NCBI GenBank assembly: GCA_001466705.2
Contig: LATX02000183.1
Span: 62,001 to 126,000, forward strand
Origin: Moniliophthora roreri
Lineage: Eukaryota; Basidiomycota; Agaricomycetes; Agaricales; Marasmiaceae
Length of the DNA stretch: 64,000 nt
Direction of reading: 5' to 3'
Every line of letters starts with the position of its first letter. The first letter of the stretch is position 1. The position numbers and the translations under genes were made by a program. This document shows positions 12,471-25,515 of this stretch, piece by piece. The notes under the pieces were generated by a model, which was given only the letters and a program-made list of their open reading frames with translations, ran no database searches and was not told where the DNA came from.

Positions 12471-12879
12471 CGTACCAAACGCCCTCGATCTCAATGCACT
12501 GTCCTGGAGCTTGACCTGGCCATTGAATCGAACCGACACCTACTGTCAAATGAGGTCCGGGAATCCTGAACGTGTCTCTGCGAAACAAATACGCCCGTGC
12601 TGGTCAAGCTCAGCAACAGCTAACACACCGGAAGGGTGCACGGCGAGGTCTGTCAACCTGCTTAGCCTACCGACCCCTCTGGATGCGCAGATGGACGATG
12701 TACCTTGGATCAGAAAATTACCGTCGACGTATGGATCAAAAGCGAGGTTCTTCATTTTTCGCGAGCGTCTGCTACTATTACTGTATACTGACTGTTTTGT
12801 TCAGATGATCCAGGGACCGATCCTTTGCTGCGAATGAAGTTCAATTACGCATACTGGCAGTGAGCTGTGAGTTAACATC

Positions 12880-13290
12880 CTGCAATCTATTTCTGATCAA
12901 CTGTCATAATGCTTGTCCAGAGACACTTGCACCGTCGCCCACCTTCGACTTCACAAGATTTGGATCCCCGAAGATGGCCCGATAATGGACATACCTTGCG
13001 CGTACACTTGTTGGAATGCAGTGCTGGAGTACAGAGCCTGGCTTTTTCTGCGAGGAGGATAGATTCAGTACGCAATGGGCTAATCCTCCCTTGCATTACA
13101 ACTGTACGGCCGGCAACTGCAGCTGTTTCAGGTGCAGCCTCGTTCCGAATTGCGACGGCAGGGCAAGCTGCAAGCTGTCCTTATCCTCTTTAGCCTGTAC
13201 CTCCTCCGTTGTCCTCGAATCGAGAAACAATCGCCGCAGCAGGTGCTGTCGTTGCTTGTCATTTTTCGCCACATCGATTAGCTGAATCGC
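12880..13290 (+). other. Cys-rich coding-like fragment
   Basis: The frame from 13016 reads CWSTEPGFFCEEDRF, then HYNCTAGNCSCF. The pattern FxC..D...YxCxxxxCxC is reminiscent of the cysteine-rich lumenal segment of Adp1-type ABCG transporters, but no ATP-binding cassette or membrane domain is nearby, so I leave it unassigned. It could be another member of the local small-protein family. Confidence 0.25.
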
Positions 13291-13299
13291 TTCATACTG

Positions 13300-14185
13300 C
13301 TGATACTATTCACCTCGGCGGTCTTCCAAAGACAGCCAGCCCATTTCACCTGCTCTATTCGCTTCCCTACCTAGTCGGTTCTGTCTCGGAGGTGCATTTC
13401 CCCAAGGGCCAAACAATACATGATATGTTGTTGTCGATCATGATTCGGATGACGGATATCGTGGGGGATCATCGGAGGCGTGAAGTTGGGGGACACGTTA
13501 TCAGAATACTTACGTATTACAACGGAGGACGCCACTCAACAACAAGGACATGCATATTACTCAGTACGTTCTGAGTACCACTGAACGTGGCTGCACCTAA
13601 ACATTGGAGACGTGAACGCGTGGCAAATGTCCTATCCGTCGGACGGCCGGGATCATTTCGGACCGTGTCGGACCGTTCGAATCCACACTTACCGACAGTA
13701 CAAAAGTCAACTTGAGCCTCCTCCGGAATAATGTTATTCAACCTCACAATAATACGATCTGGGAGCTGTTGTGTGTGTGTGTGGTCTATGGATGAGTAGA
13801 GGGAACATACATAGGTTTATCATTGATCACTCAGGCGACCTCCAACCAATGAACCAGGCCCAGTAAACCACTGTCGCTGACACCGTGCCAAGACGTTCAG
13901 TATAGTACACAGCTCATTTCTTGGACAGTTAGTAATCTAATGGTTTCTTATTGTCAAGGCGCGAGTTGATGAAAACCTGGACGTCATACCAACAGGTGGG
14001 TAACATGACCACGGCTTTATACATTGTGTTGGGACGAATTTCAGGTGAACTGAATCAAGGACGTCTTAAACATAGCAACATATGTCTAACGACCAAATAT
14101 ACATCGTTGGTCAGCTTAATTTTTCCTAACATGATGTGACTTCTGTGAGTGATCCTCGTACTATTTGATGGAATGATACCGATCA
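13300..14185. other. No gene recognised
   Basis: Open frames overlap on both strands and none shows a domain. A short TGTGTGTGTGTG run lies near 13770. Confidence 0.35.
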
Positions 14186-14189
14186 ATAG

Positions 14190-14394
14190 GATTCGATATT
14201 TGTGCGGATCCTCGTGAGTATTTCAAGTCCATCAATGGTGCTGGGAATCGGATAACCTCAGCTAAGGACATTCTATGCAAAGTATCCGTCAAGTGTACGC
14301 GTCTGTTCTGATTCACGATTCTTTGATCAATAAGTGTGGTAGCTCATCCAGTTATCTAGGTGTCTGGGATCCCGCTTTGATGCACTCATGTTGA
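14190..14394 (+). CDS. Two 3'-terminal exons of a small Cys-rich protein (partial)
   Basis: An exon from the acceptor at 14189 reads FDICADPREYFKSINGAGN and then DILCK. A 53 bp intron (GTATCC at 14282 to TAAG at 14334) joins it in phase 0 to CGSSSSYLGVWDPALMHSC followed by TGA. The spliced piece holds four cysteines in about 50 residues, like an exported small protein. The 5' exons could not be assigned: the best upstream junction makes a stop. Function unknown. Confidence 0.3.
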
Positions 14395-14399
14395 GTCAT

Positions 14400-17300
14400 A
14401 CCCAATCAAAAGTCCGATTCGGACGACAGACATTCCAACTCTAGCTAGTGTCCATATGATGAACGGAATTGTCGTCGTCGGAAGGTCAAGTCAGGTTGTC
14501 ACGAAGACACGCTGGGTCCTTTGCGTTAAAGCGAGTTCCAACAAGGGGGAGTGGTAGAGGCCCCAGGGAATGCCTAGGTAGTAGGTATATGTACAGTTCC
14601 TAACTGACATCAATTCCGTACACCTAGGCAACACCTATGACTGCTTACGCGCTTACGGACCACAATCGACTGCCCAGCCCATTCTAGATCCAATATCTCG
14701 TCGGCCTGCTAACCTACTAATGCTTCGTCTATTCCACCGGTGATTCTCCGCTCTATACCCAACAGGGCGTAAGCTGACGTATCAGCCTAGATCACTTCAT
14801 GACTCATGGGAACTCAGGAGGGTGTGGTTCTATATGTTTTTAACCACTCCGGCCTTTGTCTATGGCTTTATGGAGTAGATTCTGTGGTCATAAACTTCGA
14901 TTCAGCTGAATAGTGCGAATCCGGCGGGATATCTTGCGCTAAAGCCTGGTTGGACCAATTCCTCTTTCAATACATCGATCTCCAACCTACAGGCACCCCC
15001 TACATTGCTACGGCCTTCCCCGATCACCTAATCATCCGAAATGAATTCAAGTTCATACCTGTATATTGGACAGCCCCCTTTTACCCTCGCGACATCTCCA
15101 AGTACATGTACCTGCCGCCAAGCTCTCTTCAGCGGCCGTCGCTGAGCACGACTACCGGCAAACCACATGTAGTCCAGCGGAGCTAGTCAAATATAATCAC
15201 GATCGCAATCTATCGTACTCTTTGTTGCCGGTTTTGCAAGTTTTTTTCTAAGCGTCCTGCCTGCACGGACGGACCATATCCTGTAGTGAGAGTGCTACAA
15301 TGCGAAGCTTTACTTCCCAGGCCATCAGCATTCCAAAAACTTCGGTGATTTAGTCACTCCACGTCACAACAGGATGCGGGGAAGCTGGACATTTCGTAGC
15401 AAAATCATGGCGTTATCTGCCTCACTACGACCAGATGGCTTTACACTTGTCATTTAGCATCTCATCGAAGTCTAGTAGTCGATTGGTTCAATGGAATCTT
15501 ATTCTTCTGATTTTAAGGGGTTTGGGCTTCGGAAAAGTAATAAATTACTGATAACCGATCATCTATTACCTCTCTGTGAAAAAAAGCTCGGGTACAATAT
15601 ATCTTTGCTACGTTGTTGAGATTTTCATGTCGCTGACTCAGATGGACAAATTGTGGATGCACAGAAAAGCTCAAGCGTGTTTTACCAAGGCTTTATAGTG
15701 GGATTTTGGGAAGGTATCGAGCGTTTTAAAGACATTGTGTATGCTATCTTGGTCCAATTATAAGTAGTCCAAATGGTTCGCTGTTTCATCCTTCCAAAAT
15801 TAGTTTGATTTCTTCCCGAATCCAATTGCCGAGAACGCCGTCTCTTTTGACATATAATAAACTGATCCCCAGTCTACACAAACATACAGAGAAATAAAAA
15901 AAAAAACCCATGTGGTATTACAGGTAACAGCTGGATAGGAGATGTGGTTTTGCTACAATAGTTAGTTTTCTCCGAGTGTTTGTAGCCTGTGACATCGACG
16001 GACAGAATGCACCTACACGGGTCCACTAATTAGATTGAAATGTATCTGCAAAGATCTGACTAATCTACTGGTTTCAACTTGTTGTCACCTGAGTCGTCAA
16101 AATGAAGACGATCTGCTGAACGCAAGCTGAACGGCTTGTGTGGCGAATTATGGGTAACTGTTCCACATGGTTTCCCGGCAGTACTAGATCCCATCGTAGG
16201 ATTCTCAAAGACCTAGACTGAGTTGGTTATAGCTTATTATCTAGAGACAATTGACCATAGTACCGGTGCCGTTGACATAACCCAGTCTGGCATCAAATAG
16301 ACAACCTAGCGAGCGGTCCGTTAACTGGGAGAAGTGGTTGGGGGAAGCGACAGCCGTTCTGCAGATGGGTTGCTGTCAACATTCTGTCATATCGGAGAAA
16401 AATGCCTTTGAATGACGTTGACCTCGATGACATAGAACAGCGTGCTGACTGTATCACGACGATATCAATGGACACTGCGTCAAATTAAGACGGATACAGA
16501 GTAAGTCTCCCGCCATTGTCCAGGGTCATTGACGCCAGTTCAACTTGCTCTTCTAGCGTGGTCAGTGGAGTCGGAGCCTTCGAATACAGATCGCGTGTCC
16601 GACGGAGATTGTCAAAGGTAAAAAGGGATTGGCCTCCTAATAGTTCGTGCCACGCCAGTCACAGCGACCCTGGACTGAGGGACATTTCAACATAGAAAAC
16701 AGTCGAAGCAAGCACATAAGGAAATGATCATTGAAAAGTCAAAACTCAACGTTTCAATTGAAGACACGACAAAGAGGTACAGCCAAGATTAAACGTCTAG
16801 TTTTCAAATGGTATAGCATTAAGAACAGGGTTTTCTTTGTGATACCACCAGCTCTTGGCCTGCCCCACTCCCACATGTCCAGTTATTTACGCTTGCTGCT
16901 CACGATAAAATGTCATAGTTTTGTGAAAACAACCTGCTAGAATGTCAAGGGCCGTTCACGGCGGGATGAGTTGGCGTATTCTGTCCCAAAATACGGAGCA
17001 GTGTTTGACATCCTCACGGCTGTCGGTGGAGAAAACACGGTGATACGCCGCGCGTTATGAAGCAAAGGGTCTTTCGCTTGGACAATGTCGTTGCCCGTCC
17101 CGTTAGCCACGGAGTGACGACCGTAGATCCTCCTGTGTCATACCAAACCTGAGCAGCTTTGAGCCATCCACAATTCAGCTTAGTTCGGAATAGCAGCTTC
17201 CGGTGACAAGTGTGCTAGAAAGGATCTGAAGCAGCAAGGATTCCGAGATGGTTCCTGGGAACTTGTGCTATTGTTCGGTGCTTGTTGCTTGTTTTTTTTA

Positions 17301-19084
17301 CCACCCCAGTTGCAATGAGTCACGACGACAGCAGCCGTTGATCCAAATTTCAAGCCAGGGGCCCTTCGTCCATCAGATTGAGCAGGTTGGGGGCCCCTGT
17401 GACATAGGATAGAAGATAGGGTAGCGTCGTGGCAAGTTCGCCGTTCGAAAACGACCATAAAGATTTTATTTCTCACCAGGTGAACTGTAACTCCTGTCAT
17501 AATGAATCAATCGTGCGAATACGACAGTAGCAGAGGAAGCAGATGTAAAAGAGAACCTGAATTACTGGCCACCGGGGTATTTCACTGCGATGAAGGCCTC
17601 GACCGTAACTGTGAAACACGCAGCAGACGATCGAATGAAGAGGTAGGTCTATCCCACGAACTCAAAATATATGAGTGGCGTTGCGGTACCTTGCAGCCAA
17701 TCGACGATCGAACTACTGTTACCGAGAAACCTACCAACGTTGTGTATCGAAAAAAATCTAGCACTGAGCACGCGGAGAGAAAAAAAAAAAAACAAACGCT
17801 GAATGCTGGGGCCCAAGATAAGCAGTAGTTGCCTTTTTGATGGCTTCCTTCCTGGGCAACTGATTTCGCGCGTAGAAATCGAAAGAGGGTACGCTGGTTT
17901 TGAGAAAGACGGAGACGGGCCATCGGTGATTAAACGAGGCCGAAATAAGACCCATGTGAGTACGAAGGAAATTTTTGGGAAATTTTGGACAAAAGGGACA
18001 TAGGAAATGAAAGTCGCGAAATTCATTTTCGAAGCGTTAAACTACTTATCGTACGATTCGACTGCAAAAAGCAAGATGCTGTGTCCATGGCGGTGAAGTT
18101 TGAGAGATTGTGGATACGCCTCGAGGCAGATGTGGAGAAAAGGGCGGGAAGTCGTCGCACTCCACATAATCACGTGCCTGTCGGGACCGGACACCGAAAA
18201 GGAAGTGGATGCCGTTCTTTTCTGGGATTCAGAAGTAGAACGAAGCACAGTGAAGAAGTGGAGATGAACAAAGTGAGTCAGAAAGACTCACTTGACGTTT
18301 CGAGGTCACTCGAGCAGGGCTCCCGTAAATACCAAGTGCAGTTTGATTACAAGCAGTTTACATTTTTGTTCGGCCGGTAATACGCCGGCACAGCCACAGA
18401 GGTGAAGACGTCGGGATGGTCGAGTTTCGGAAAGGAAGCGAAGCTTGAGCATAATCAGATTTTTGAGCGTTTACCGAGCTGAGAGCGAAGCTAGCTATGT
18501 ACGCGTCAGCATTGACTCGAGTCCGCAGTGCTGCTTAGCAAGAAAATGAAAGCAGGATGTCGTATCTTCTAGTATGTTCTATCGACTCGATTCCGGGAAA
18601 AAAGTCCCGGAATGAGCAGCAAGGTAGTCGAGTCATAATGAGGAGATGAAGTGTCCATAGGTTAGGTGAGCAGAGTATCTGCACTATGGTGACTTGTTCT
18701 GAGAGAGAGCGGGATTGCGATTTGAGGCAAGAGAGTAGGAGATTTAATTATCCCGAGTGAAGATTGGAGTACAGGAGTGGATCAGGGCAAAGACCTCGGG
18801 CAGCACAGGACGGCGACCTGGATGGGCGATGTCACGTGCAAATTTCCACGCGAGTGACATTACGGAAATGCGATCAATAGGGCCAAGGATGTCCCTTATT
18901 CACGGTACAGCCTTCTTCTCTTGTAAAATTTGCTACTCAATCGAAGCCCTTTTCGGTGACTGATCTGGTGCACGCTCCGACAGGTTACACGAAGATCCGC
19001 TTTCCAATCTTGTCACGATTTCATCGGGACATATATAAATACAAGAGCCCAACTCCAAAATGCTTCCACAAAAATTTCTAGGTA
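14400..19084. other. Long gene-poor stretch
   Basis: I see no domain or convincing exon chain over 4.7 kb. Frames at 17.2-18.4 kb are open on both strands at once, which argues against coding. One stem-loop is marked separately. A poly-A run lies at about 15894-15906. Confidence 0.4.
18590..18613. repeat. Short stem-loop
   Basis: ATTCCGGGA and TCCCGGAAT form a 9 bp perfect stem around a 6 nt A-rich loop, with imperfect further pairing between GACTCGA and TCGAGTC outside it. Confidence 0.6.
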
Positions 19085-21912
19085 ATGCACAGGAGCTCCC
19101 CTCCTTCTCGCTCAACTTCCAGCTCGTCGAAGCCCTTGAAACGTGGAAAGGCTTGTTTAACCTGCAGGTACGCCCCGAAGCCACTCTCCTTCCCTCCAAC
19201 TTCTGACCTCTCGCTTTCATAGATTCTTGAAAATCGTGCGTCTTGTTCTAATTACCAATTCACAACATTGCTGACTCATTCACTCCAGAAATGCGATGGA
19301 GTACGACCCGTGTGTGGCCCATGCCAGCGACACCCCAAAGACGATCCCTGTGAATACGCAGACGGACCAGGACGATCGAGAACCAGAGCACTGGAAGACA
19401 CGGTTTCCCGACTTGAAGCACGCCTGCGAGAGTACGAGAATCCTCACGAAACACCCTCCGTTTCTCTCCACAATCCATATGGGGAACCTTCTGAAAGTAC
19501 CGCTCTTCGTTTGGCGGTACCATCTATGCCACAACCAAAGGGTGAACCTCATTCGGGACATCCCAGCCCTCCATCGCCATACTCGACACTGTCGCCTCTC
19601 ACGGCTCCAAGTCCCTCGTCTGGTTCGTGGGCTTGTCGACCATTGTATTCCTCCCCCCTCACAAAAGAATTCGATCCAGTTAGCTCTAACACTTCGTCGA
19701 TACGAACGACATCTAGATCACCGGCAGCGGACTCCGAGGTTAGACCATAATTTGCCGTAGTCTTCGAATCATTGACTGACGAATCATTTTGTAGGAACCT
19801 TCTCTCCCCATGATCCGATTACTGTGAGTCCTCTTAATTGAACTATCTACGGTCTAGTTCCGTATCTTATGAGCTTAACTGACTATTATTTCGCTCTAGA
19901 CTCGATACATTCTACGTTCATAGTTCAACTTTTGGGTTTTTCCTAAACATGTCCCGATTCTCGAATGATATCCTCACACTGCCTCAAGGACATCTCCACC
20001 GTCCTTGTCCCGGCCTTCTAAGCACGGTTTACCTGCTAGGCGTACATCTCTCCACTTCTGAAGCACCCGACGCCCGCCGAATCCGAGAGCAGAGTCTCCT
20101 ACTCCGAGCGCTGCGAGATACAGCTACAGATCTCGCAACGACGCATCCGAATCGACTGCTTCATACAATTCAAGCAGAGACTCTTCTTGCCTACTACTTC
20201 TTCCGCGCCGGAAATATTCTCGAGGCTAAAAGACATGCGTCTAGCGCAGCCTCGCTCGTACTCGGTTGCGGACTCCATAGGATTCGGTCATCGACCAATT
20301 GGAGCGCTAGTTCCAGTCCCGTTTCTGTCGGTCCGGGTGGAGTGACGTCGCTTCCTGGGGCAAGGGATGCCGTGGAGGAAGGGGAGAGAATCAACGCTTT
20401 CTGGACGGTCTTTACCCTTTCTCGCAATCTGGCGGTTGCCGTCGAGTTATCGTCGGAGGTATGTGGAATGTTTGACGCGCCAGGTATGCAGGTAGACACA
20501 CCTTGGCCACTAGATATGGAAAGTTACAAGGAAGTGCGTAAAGATTGTCGTCATCGCTGAACAAACTTCTAACCTTGTGCTTAACTCTAGGGTGTACTTC
20601 CACCAGCTGGCGCCTCGACCATATGGAACTATCTTAATCACACACATCCTCAAAGCGATGAATACGAACGTTCAACGAGTACGTTTGTAACGAAGACATC
20701 GATCCTATTACATCAAGCTGTCTTCCTAGATGGACAGTATCACCAAAGTATGTCTTAATCTTCTTGTTCTTCGACAAGAGCCTAAAGCTTTCTTTATTTA
20801 GACATGACTCAGAAAGACTCTCAAGCATTCTATGCTGCCTTCCAATCTCTAAATCATCTAATCGATACCACGAGGATGCAATTACCAGCGCTACCCACTC
20901 CTGCAATGAATGCTGACTCTACCAACCCGTCAACCCGGCCAGTGTACCTATCTCATGCGCTCGTACAAGCTGCGACCATCAAGCTACATGGGATACTGTA
21001 TTCAGACCCGGCATCGAGGCAGGTGTGCCTCGACGCCGCCAAGGCGATGCTGAAGGGCCCTAGCGATGGAGGTATTGATGTCCAACTATTGGGAAGTGTC
21101 AATCCTATTATGGGGGTGAGTGACATACTTCTCTGTTGATCATTATCAGAAACTGACTTTCAGCGCTGGCGCCCAGACTCTATGGACGTTATCGTGCCGG
21201 GTTCTCATCGACGAACTAGTACGTGTGCGTTCCTTACGCGGACAAGCCTGGCCAACACAATCGACCGCCGGAGATGAGGATGAATTAGTGTCTCGCCTGC
21301 ACACTGGATTTGCCGCTCTCAACTTTTTCTCTGGCTCAAGTGATTTGATGAGTGAGTACTCCTCAAAGATTAGGTAGGTTTTCAGTGCTCACTGATCTCA
21401 GAATGGCAGCTCACAAAGACCCAAGGGGATTACTCGGCGGTTGGGTGACGGAACATAATGCGTACGGGGAATCGCATGGTGCAGCATCGTCGGCGTCTTC
21501 CCCTTCATCTTCTACTATTACCTCTACAACTCCACTTGGCTCACCGGGAAGAGCGATGCAACCTGCCGCTGTCGATGATTGGAGCCCGCGAAGTACGGAG
21601 TCGTCTCTCAGTGGGGATGGCTCTGAAAGCAGTGACCACTATCAGTTACACGACCAGTCATCCACACTGTCTACCTTCTTCCACCCAACTGGAGTTGTTG
21701 GATACCCTAATACTCATGATACCTCCGTTCCACGATATGGTCACGATCATACATATGAGCACAACCACCAGCCCGAAGACTATAGCCATGGACAGGGGCA
21801 ACGCCGTTATGCCTCGTACAGCGCTTCGTCCTCGCCAACCAATGGCCAGTACGTTGTACACACGCCGCCACTCTATGATGCACCATACACGTCTCTTACT
21901 GTATCATACTGA
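19085..21912 (+). CDS. Zn2Cys6 (GAL4-type) fungal-specific transcription factor
   Basis: A nuclear DNA-binding regulator of unknown target. The start is the ATG at 19085, the only one in frame with the zinc cluster. Exons I infer: 19085-19167, 19223-19235 (13 nt), 19289-19738, 19795-19823, 19900-20533, 20591-20747, 20802-21115, 21177-21351 and 21386-21912; these sum to 794 codons without a stop. Splicing through the 13-nt exon builds the full cluster ACLTCRFLKIKCDG...CGPC...DDPC (C-x2-C-x6-C-x6-C-x2-C-x8-C), followed by a coiled-coil-like TRALEDTVSRLEARLREYE. Residues from about 190 resemble the fungal-specific transcription factor domain (GLLSTVYLLGVHLS; IQAETLLAYYFF). The C-terminus is Ser/Pro/His/Tyr-rich. 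The last intron as drawn is only 34 nt, so that junction is tentative. Neighbours give no clue to its target. Confidence 0.88.
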
Positions 21913-22324
21913 GGACTTTCTTGTTTCTCTTCCGTTCTTTTTCATGGACTTCACGTTGCAATTCTTTCATCCCTACTCGCATCTGGCCTGTTATACCGTT
22001 GATCAAAAACCGAACATGTGTAGTATATGTGCATACTGTAATTCGCTCTTTACTATGTTGTGCTATCCTTTCATTTGCTAATACTTTCTTACCAAAATAT
22101 GTTACCTTTTTTGCATTTCTTTTTTCTTGTCAACGGGCCTTCATGGAAGCCGAAGGATTGTAATCATGTACTCTCATTCATTGGCTGTACCTTTAATGTA
22201 GCTTAGATAGATAAAGATACTTGAAACATCTAGACCAAGGCAAACCTTGACTCTACGCGTTATTGATAGGTACATGCAGGAACGCACATTGAACGCACAG
22301 TAGGTACATTGAGGCCCAGAGGCC

Positions 22325-22357
22325 TTGGGGTCTAGACTCCTGGAGTCTAGACCCCAA
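22325..22357. repeat. Perfect palindrome (16 bp arms, 1 nt centre)
   Basis: TTGGGGTCTAGACTCC, a single T, then its exact reverse complement. It lies about 410 bp downstream of the transcription factor stop codon. It could extrude as a cruciform or fold as an RNA hairpin if transcribed. Confidence 0.9.
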
Positions 22358-25085
22358 GTCACGCCATTGTCTAGAACCCAACGGCAGAGTTCATCCTCCG
22401 TTGCGGATTTATCCGACGATATAACCGCCTCCTGCACTGCCACGGCATAAGACGTACTCCCAGGCACCGCTCGTCGCTCCAAGTCGCATTTTGTCTCACT
22501 AAGCGAACCCGAGCTCTCAAACAAAGGATTTCTCAGCTTCGGTCGCCGCATCGTACTCATGGGTCCAAGCTTTGCCGCCTGACTCAGTCAAGCCGGAATG
22601 AAAACGGAGAAGGGAAAGGGTTATTGCAGTAACGGAGAGTTGTACGGAGCCGGGAACCGTGTGGTGCTGGTACGTTTTCATCATCATTGGGATCATCCAA
22701 GGAACTGATTGGAACCTATTCGAGTCGAAGCACTGCATGTCTGACGGATAGGACTACGCTGGAGCTACGTACACCTCAAAACCCACCTGCTCCGTTCCAC
22801 CGCTCGTAATGAATACACATGATTCAAGTTGAATGACTCTTTACTTCCCCTGCGCATGAACCTGAATGAGGTGTCTTGTGTCGTGTGCCTCTCAAAAGCC
22901 CGGAAATGGGATCATTCGTTTCTCTCTATACCCATTCGAGCTCGGGTTTTCACCTACCTGTCCCCACAAATGGATCTCTTGGCCGAAGCCGAACACCGAA
23001 AGTGAACATTCCTCGGGTTCGTTATGGACCCTCTCCTCTCTAAGAAGATTTTTTGTGGTACCCCAGCCCGGGCTTATGTGCGCTTCTTCTTCTCTGAACA
23101 TCCCCTCGAGTCACTGACTTCGATCTCCTCGAAGTCATACAGGAGATACACCGAATCCTTGGCTCTTCAGTTCTATGGTTCTTTATGGTTCTCTCAACAG
23201 CTTTTTAAGAACAAAAAAAAAGCAGGTCCACCATGCACACAACACAAGTGGCACACGCTTCGCGATCGCATGTGATTTCCCGCTCAATTTTTGATGCGCA
23301 GTTAGGCTTCGAAGCGCGCAAGGCCAACTCTGACTCACTGTATCTCTCGCCCACGGAGCTTGCACAGAATGGAAGCGGAGTTCAACGTTGTCTTTTGAAA
23401 TTGAAAATGGACACTGAACGACCGGAGAAGAAAGTTGCGGAAAGGACGATTGAATCGCGCGACTGCTACCTTATTCTTGAAGGATGATGGATCGGCCTCC
23501 ACCCCTCGGTGTTCTCGGAACGGAACACGGAATTTGCCGACTTGGTGCAAAAACTAATCCTTTTCGGTGACGTATTGTGTACTCAATTTCTTTTTTGTCT
23601 CTTGTGATCCCGCCGACGGCAAAATCAAACAGAGTGGACCACGATGGGGACGGCAAAGAATCTGACGCATCTACAACGATAAAATGAGCAATGATAAATG
23701 TGATGGAAGATATAGTTTATTTTGGACGGTCTTCGATGGAATCGCATCCGCTAGCCCTACTCCGCCTACTATTGGACCTATTCGGCTTTTTTCGGAAAGA
23801 TTATTATTATTAAGGTGCAAAGTGATCTATTTCCAGCGCCGCATAATACTAAAACGTCCTTCATTCCCGAAGGTTAACGATAGGGACGGCGCGTAGCACT
23901 ACAATAAGCTAAACAGTCATAGGAGATCATACTTCACTTTCGATCCTCCGGAGATCAATTATCACCTGGACCAGAGATTGTGTCAATGTTCAAACCAGCT
24001 CATGGAAGTCGAATTCGAACCCTTGGAATCGGGGTACTTTCTTCCGCAAGGATCAACATGCATGGGTGACGCCAAGTGACACAGAACATTGACAGGACCC
24101 GTCTTCGTCGTGAGGTTCGTCAACTGTTTCCTGGGTGTTGGCGTTGTGGGACTGATAGGGGGACAAATTAGACGTACGAAGGTGAATGATTCTTTCCATG
24201 TATGGTGAAAACGGCCGGCGAATTTCTAGTAAACCGCAGGATCGTCAACGCGCAAGTTTGGTGTATATAGTGAACGGAATCTCATCCGAGGTGAGGTCTA
24301 TCCGATTTTGGGTACCGGTATGCACGAAGGCTCAGAAGCTTTGTGAAAAGAAGCGGGGCGGGGAAGTTGTACTTGTGCTGGGACCCCTCTATCATTTCAT
24401 ACATGCCTCTCGCCCTCGGGTGCTGTTGCTTTAGCTGTCAGTCTAATGCTTATGCCCAGCAGGCAAAAAGTACCGTTGCAAAATGCTTGTCGAATGCTTT
24501 CATGGGCGCGCAACAAGTGCCGTAACTTGAAACTTGGGATTTCCCCTGTTTATCGGGGGTTCTGTTGACAAGGAGATAGATCAACGGATGAATTAATCTT
24601 TCTCCGTGTGACGCCCAAGGTGCAGTAAGCGCCGCCCTATCATGTCTCTTTTTCATTTGACGTTCTACCCATGTACATTTCTAGTCATTAAGGGAGGTCA
24701 AAGCCACGACGTTTATACCTTCCCGCTGCCAGGTAGCCTTCGAGCTCCCCAGTCCTTGGATTATGAACACCATCAACAGGTGCTGAATATTTGACTTTGG
24801 TGCCATATGGACCATAGGGGTTATCCGAAGTGCGAGTCTCAGTTTCTTGCAAGTATCACTGGACTTGTCGTACTTGGTCTGCTGAGGATGGTGTGCGGAG
24901 AAATCTCAAGTCTATATAGGCCGATCAAAAGGTGTTATTATTTTCAACTTCAAATAGGTTCGCACGCTGTGGATTTTAGCGCTTTTGATGTGTTATGAAG
25001 ACTGCCTAATTGACAGTAGTAGAGGCGTTCGTGGCGCATCCTGGAATGGGGCTTTAGATATAGTATGTGTCCTTCAGAAATTCGT

Positions 25086-25275
25086 CAGGTTTGAACGAGA
25101 AATTTACACGAGGGTAGTTGTCGCTGAGTTCGTCACCTCCTAGTACCCTTGTTTTACCGCAATATTATCGCCGTACGGCCGATCTGTAGTGATCAAGCTC
25201 ACATATATCTAGGCCATTCGGCCCGCTGGAGATTAAAAAAAAAAAAACTCCACCTCTAGACGGCTGGTATAATTC
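25086..25275. repeat. Degenerate repeat related to about 2790-2920
   Basis: Shared word order: TTTACAC(A/G)AGGGTAGT, then ATATATCT, GCC..T.GGCCCG, and an A-rich run ending AAACTC.ACC followed by TAGAC. The two sites are 22 kb apart in the same orientation, so this is probably an old dispersed repeat. Full extent not determined. Confidence 0.4.
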
Positions 25276-25515
25276 TTGCAGTGGCGATTTATGGTCACGA
25301 GCTTGCGCCTTTCGCGTTGACGACAACAGATACTGTATTGGATAGAGTTCCAATTTAATTTCAGGGAAGTTTGGATCTAAAGACTGATATGACCCACCGC
25401 TAGTATAACGCCCAAAGTGTAGAGTCTTCGACAAGACACTGGTACACGGCGTGAAATGACAGAATGTAACAACCTATAAATTCAAAGGATTTTTTAAAAA
25501 TTTTTAGTAATTTTG

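Noticed and set aside
13016..13190. Adp1-type ABCG transporter lumenal domain
   Set aside because: Only a cysteine spacing resemblance. No ATP-binding cassette, membrane segments or flanking family blocks are visible within several kb.
17180..18380. Several overlapping frames of 100-130 codons on both strands
   Set aside because: Both strands are open together, no domain, no splice logic; best seen as chance.
22174..22560. 128-codon minus-strand frame
   Set aside because: It reads through the perfect palindrome, has no domain, and the start and end lack supporting signals.
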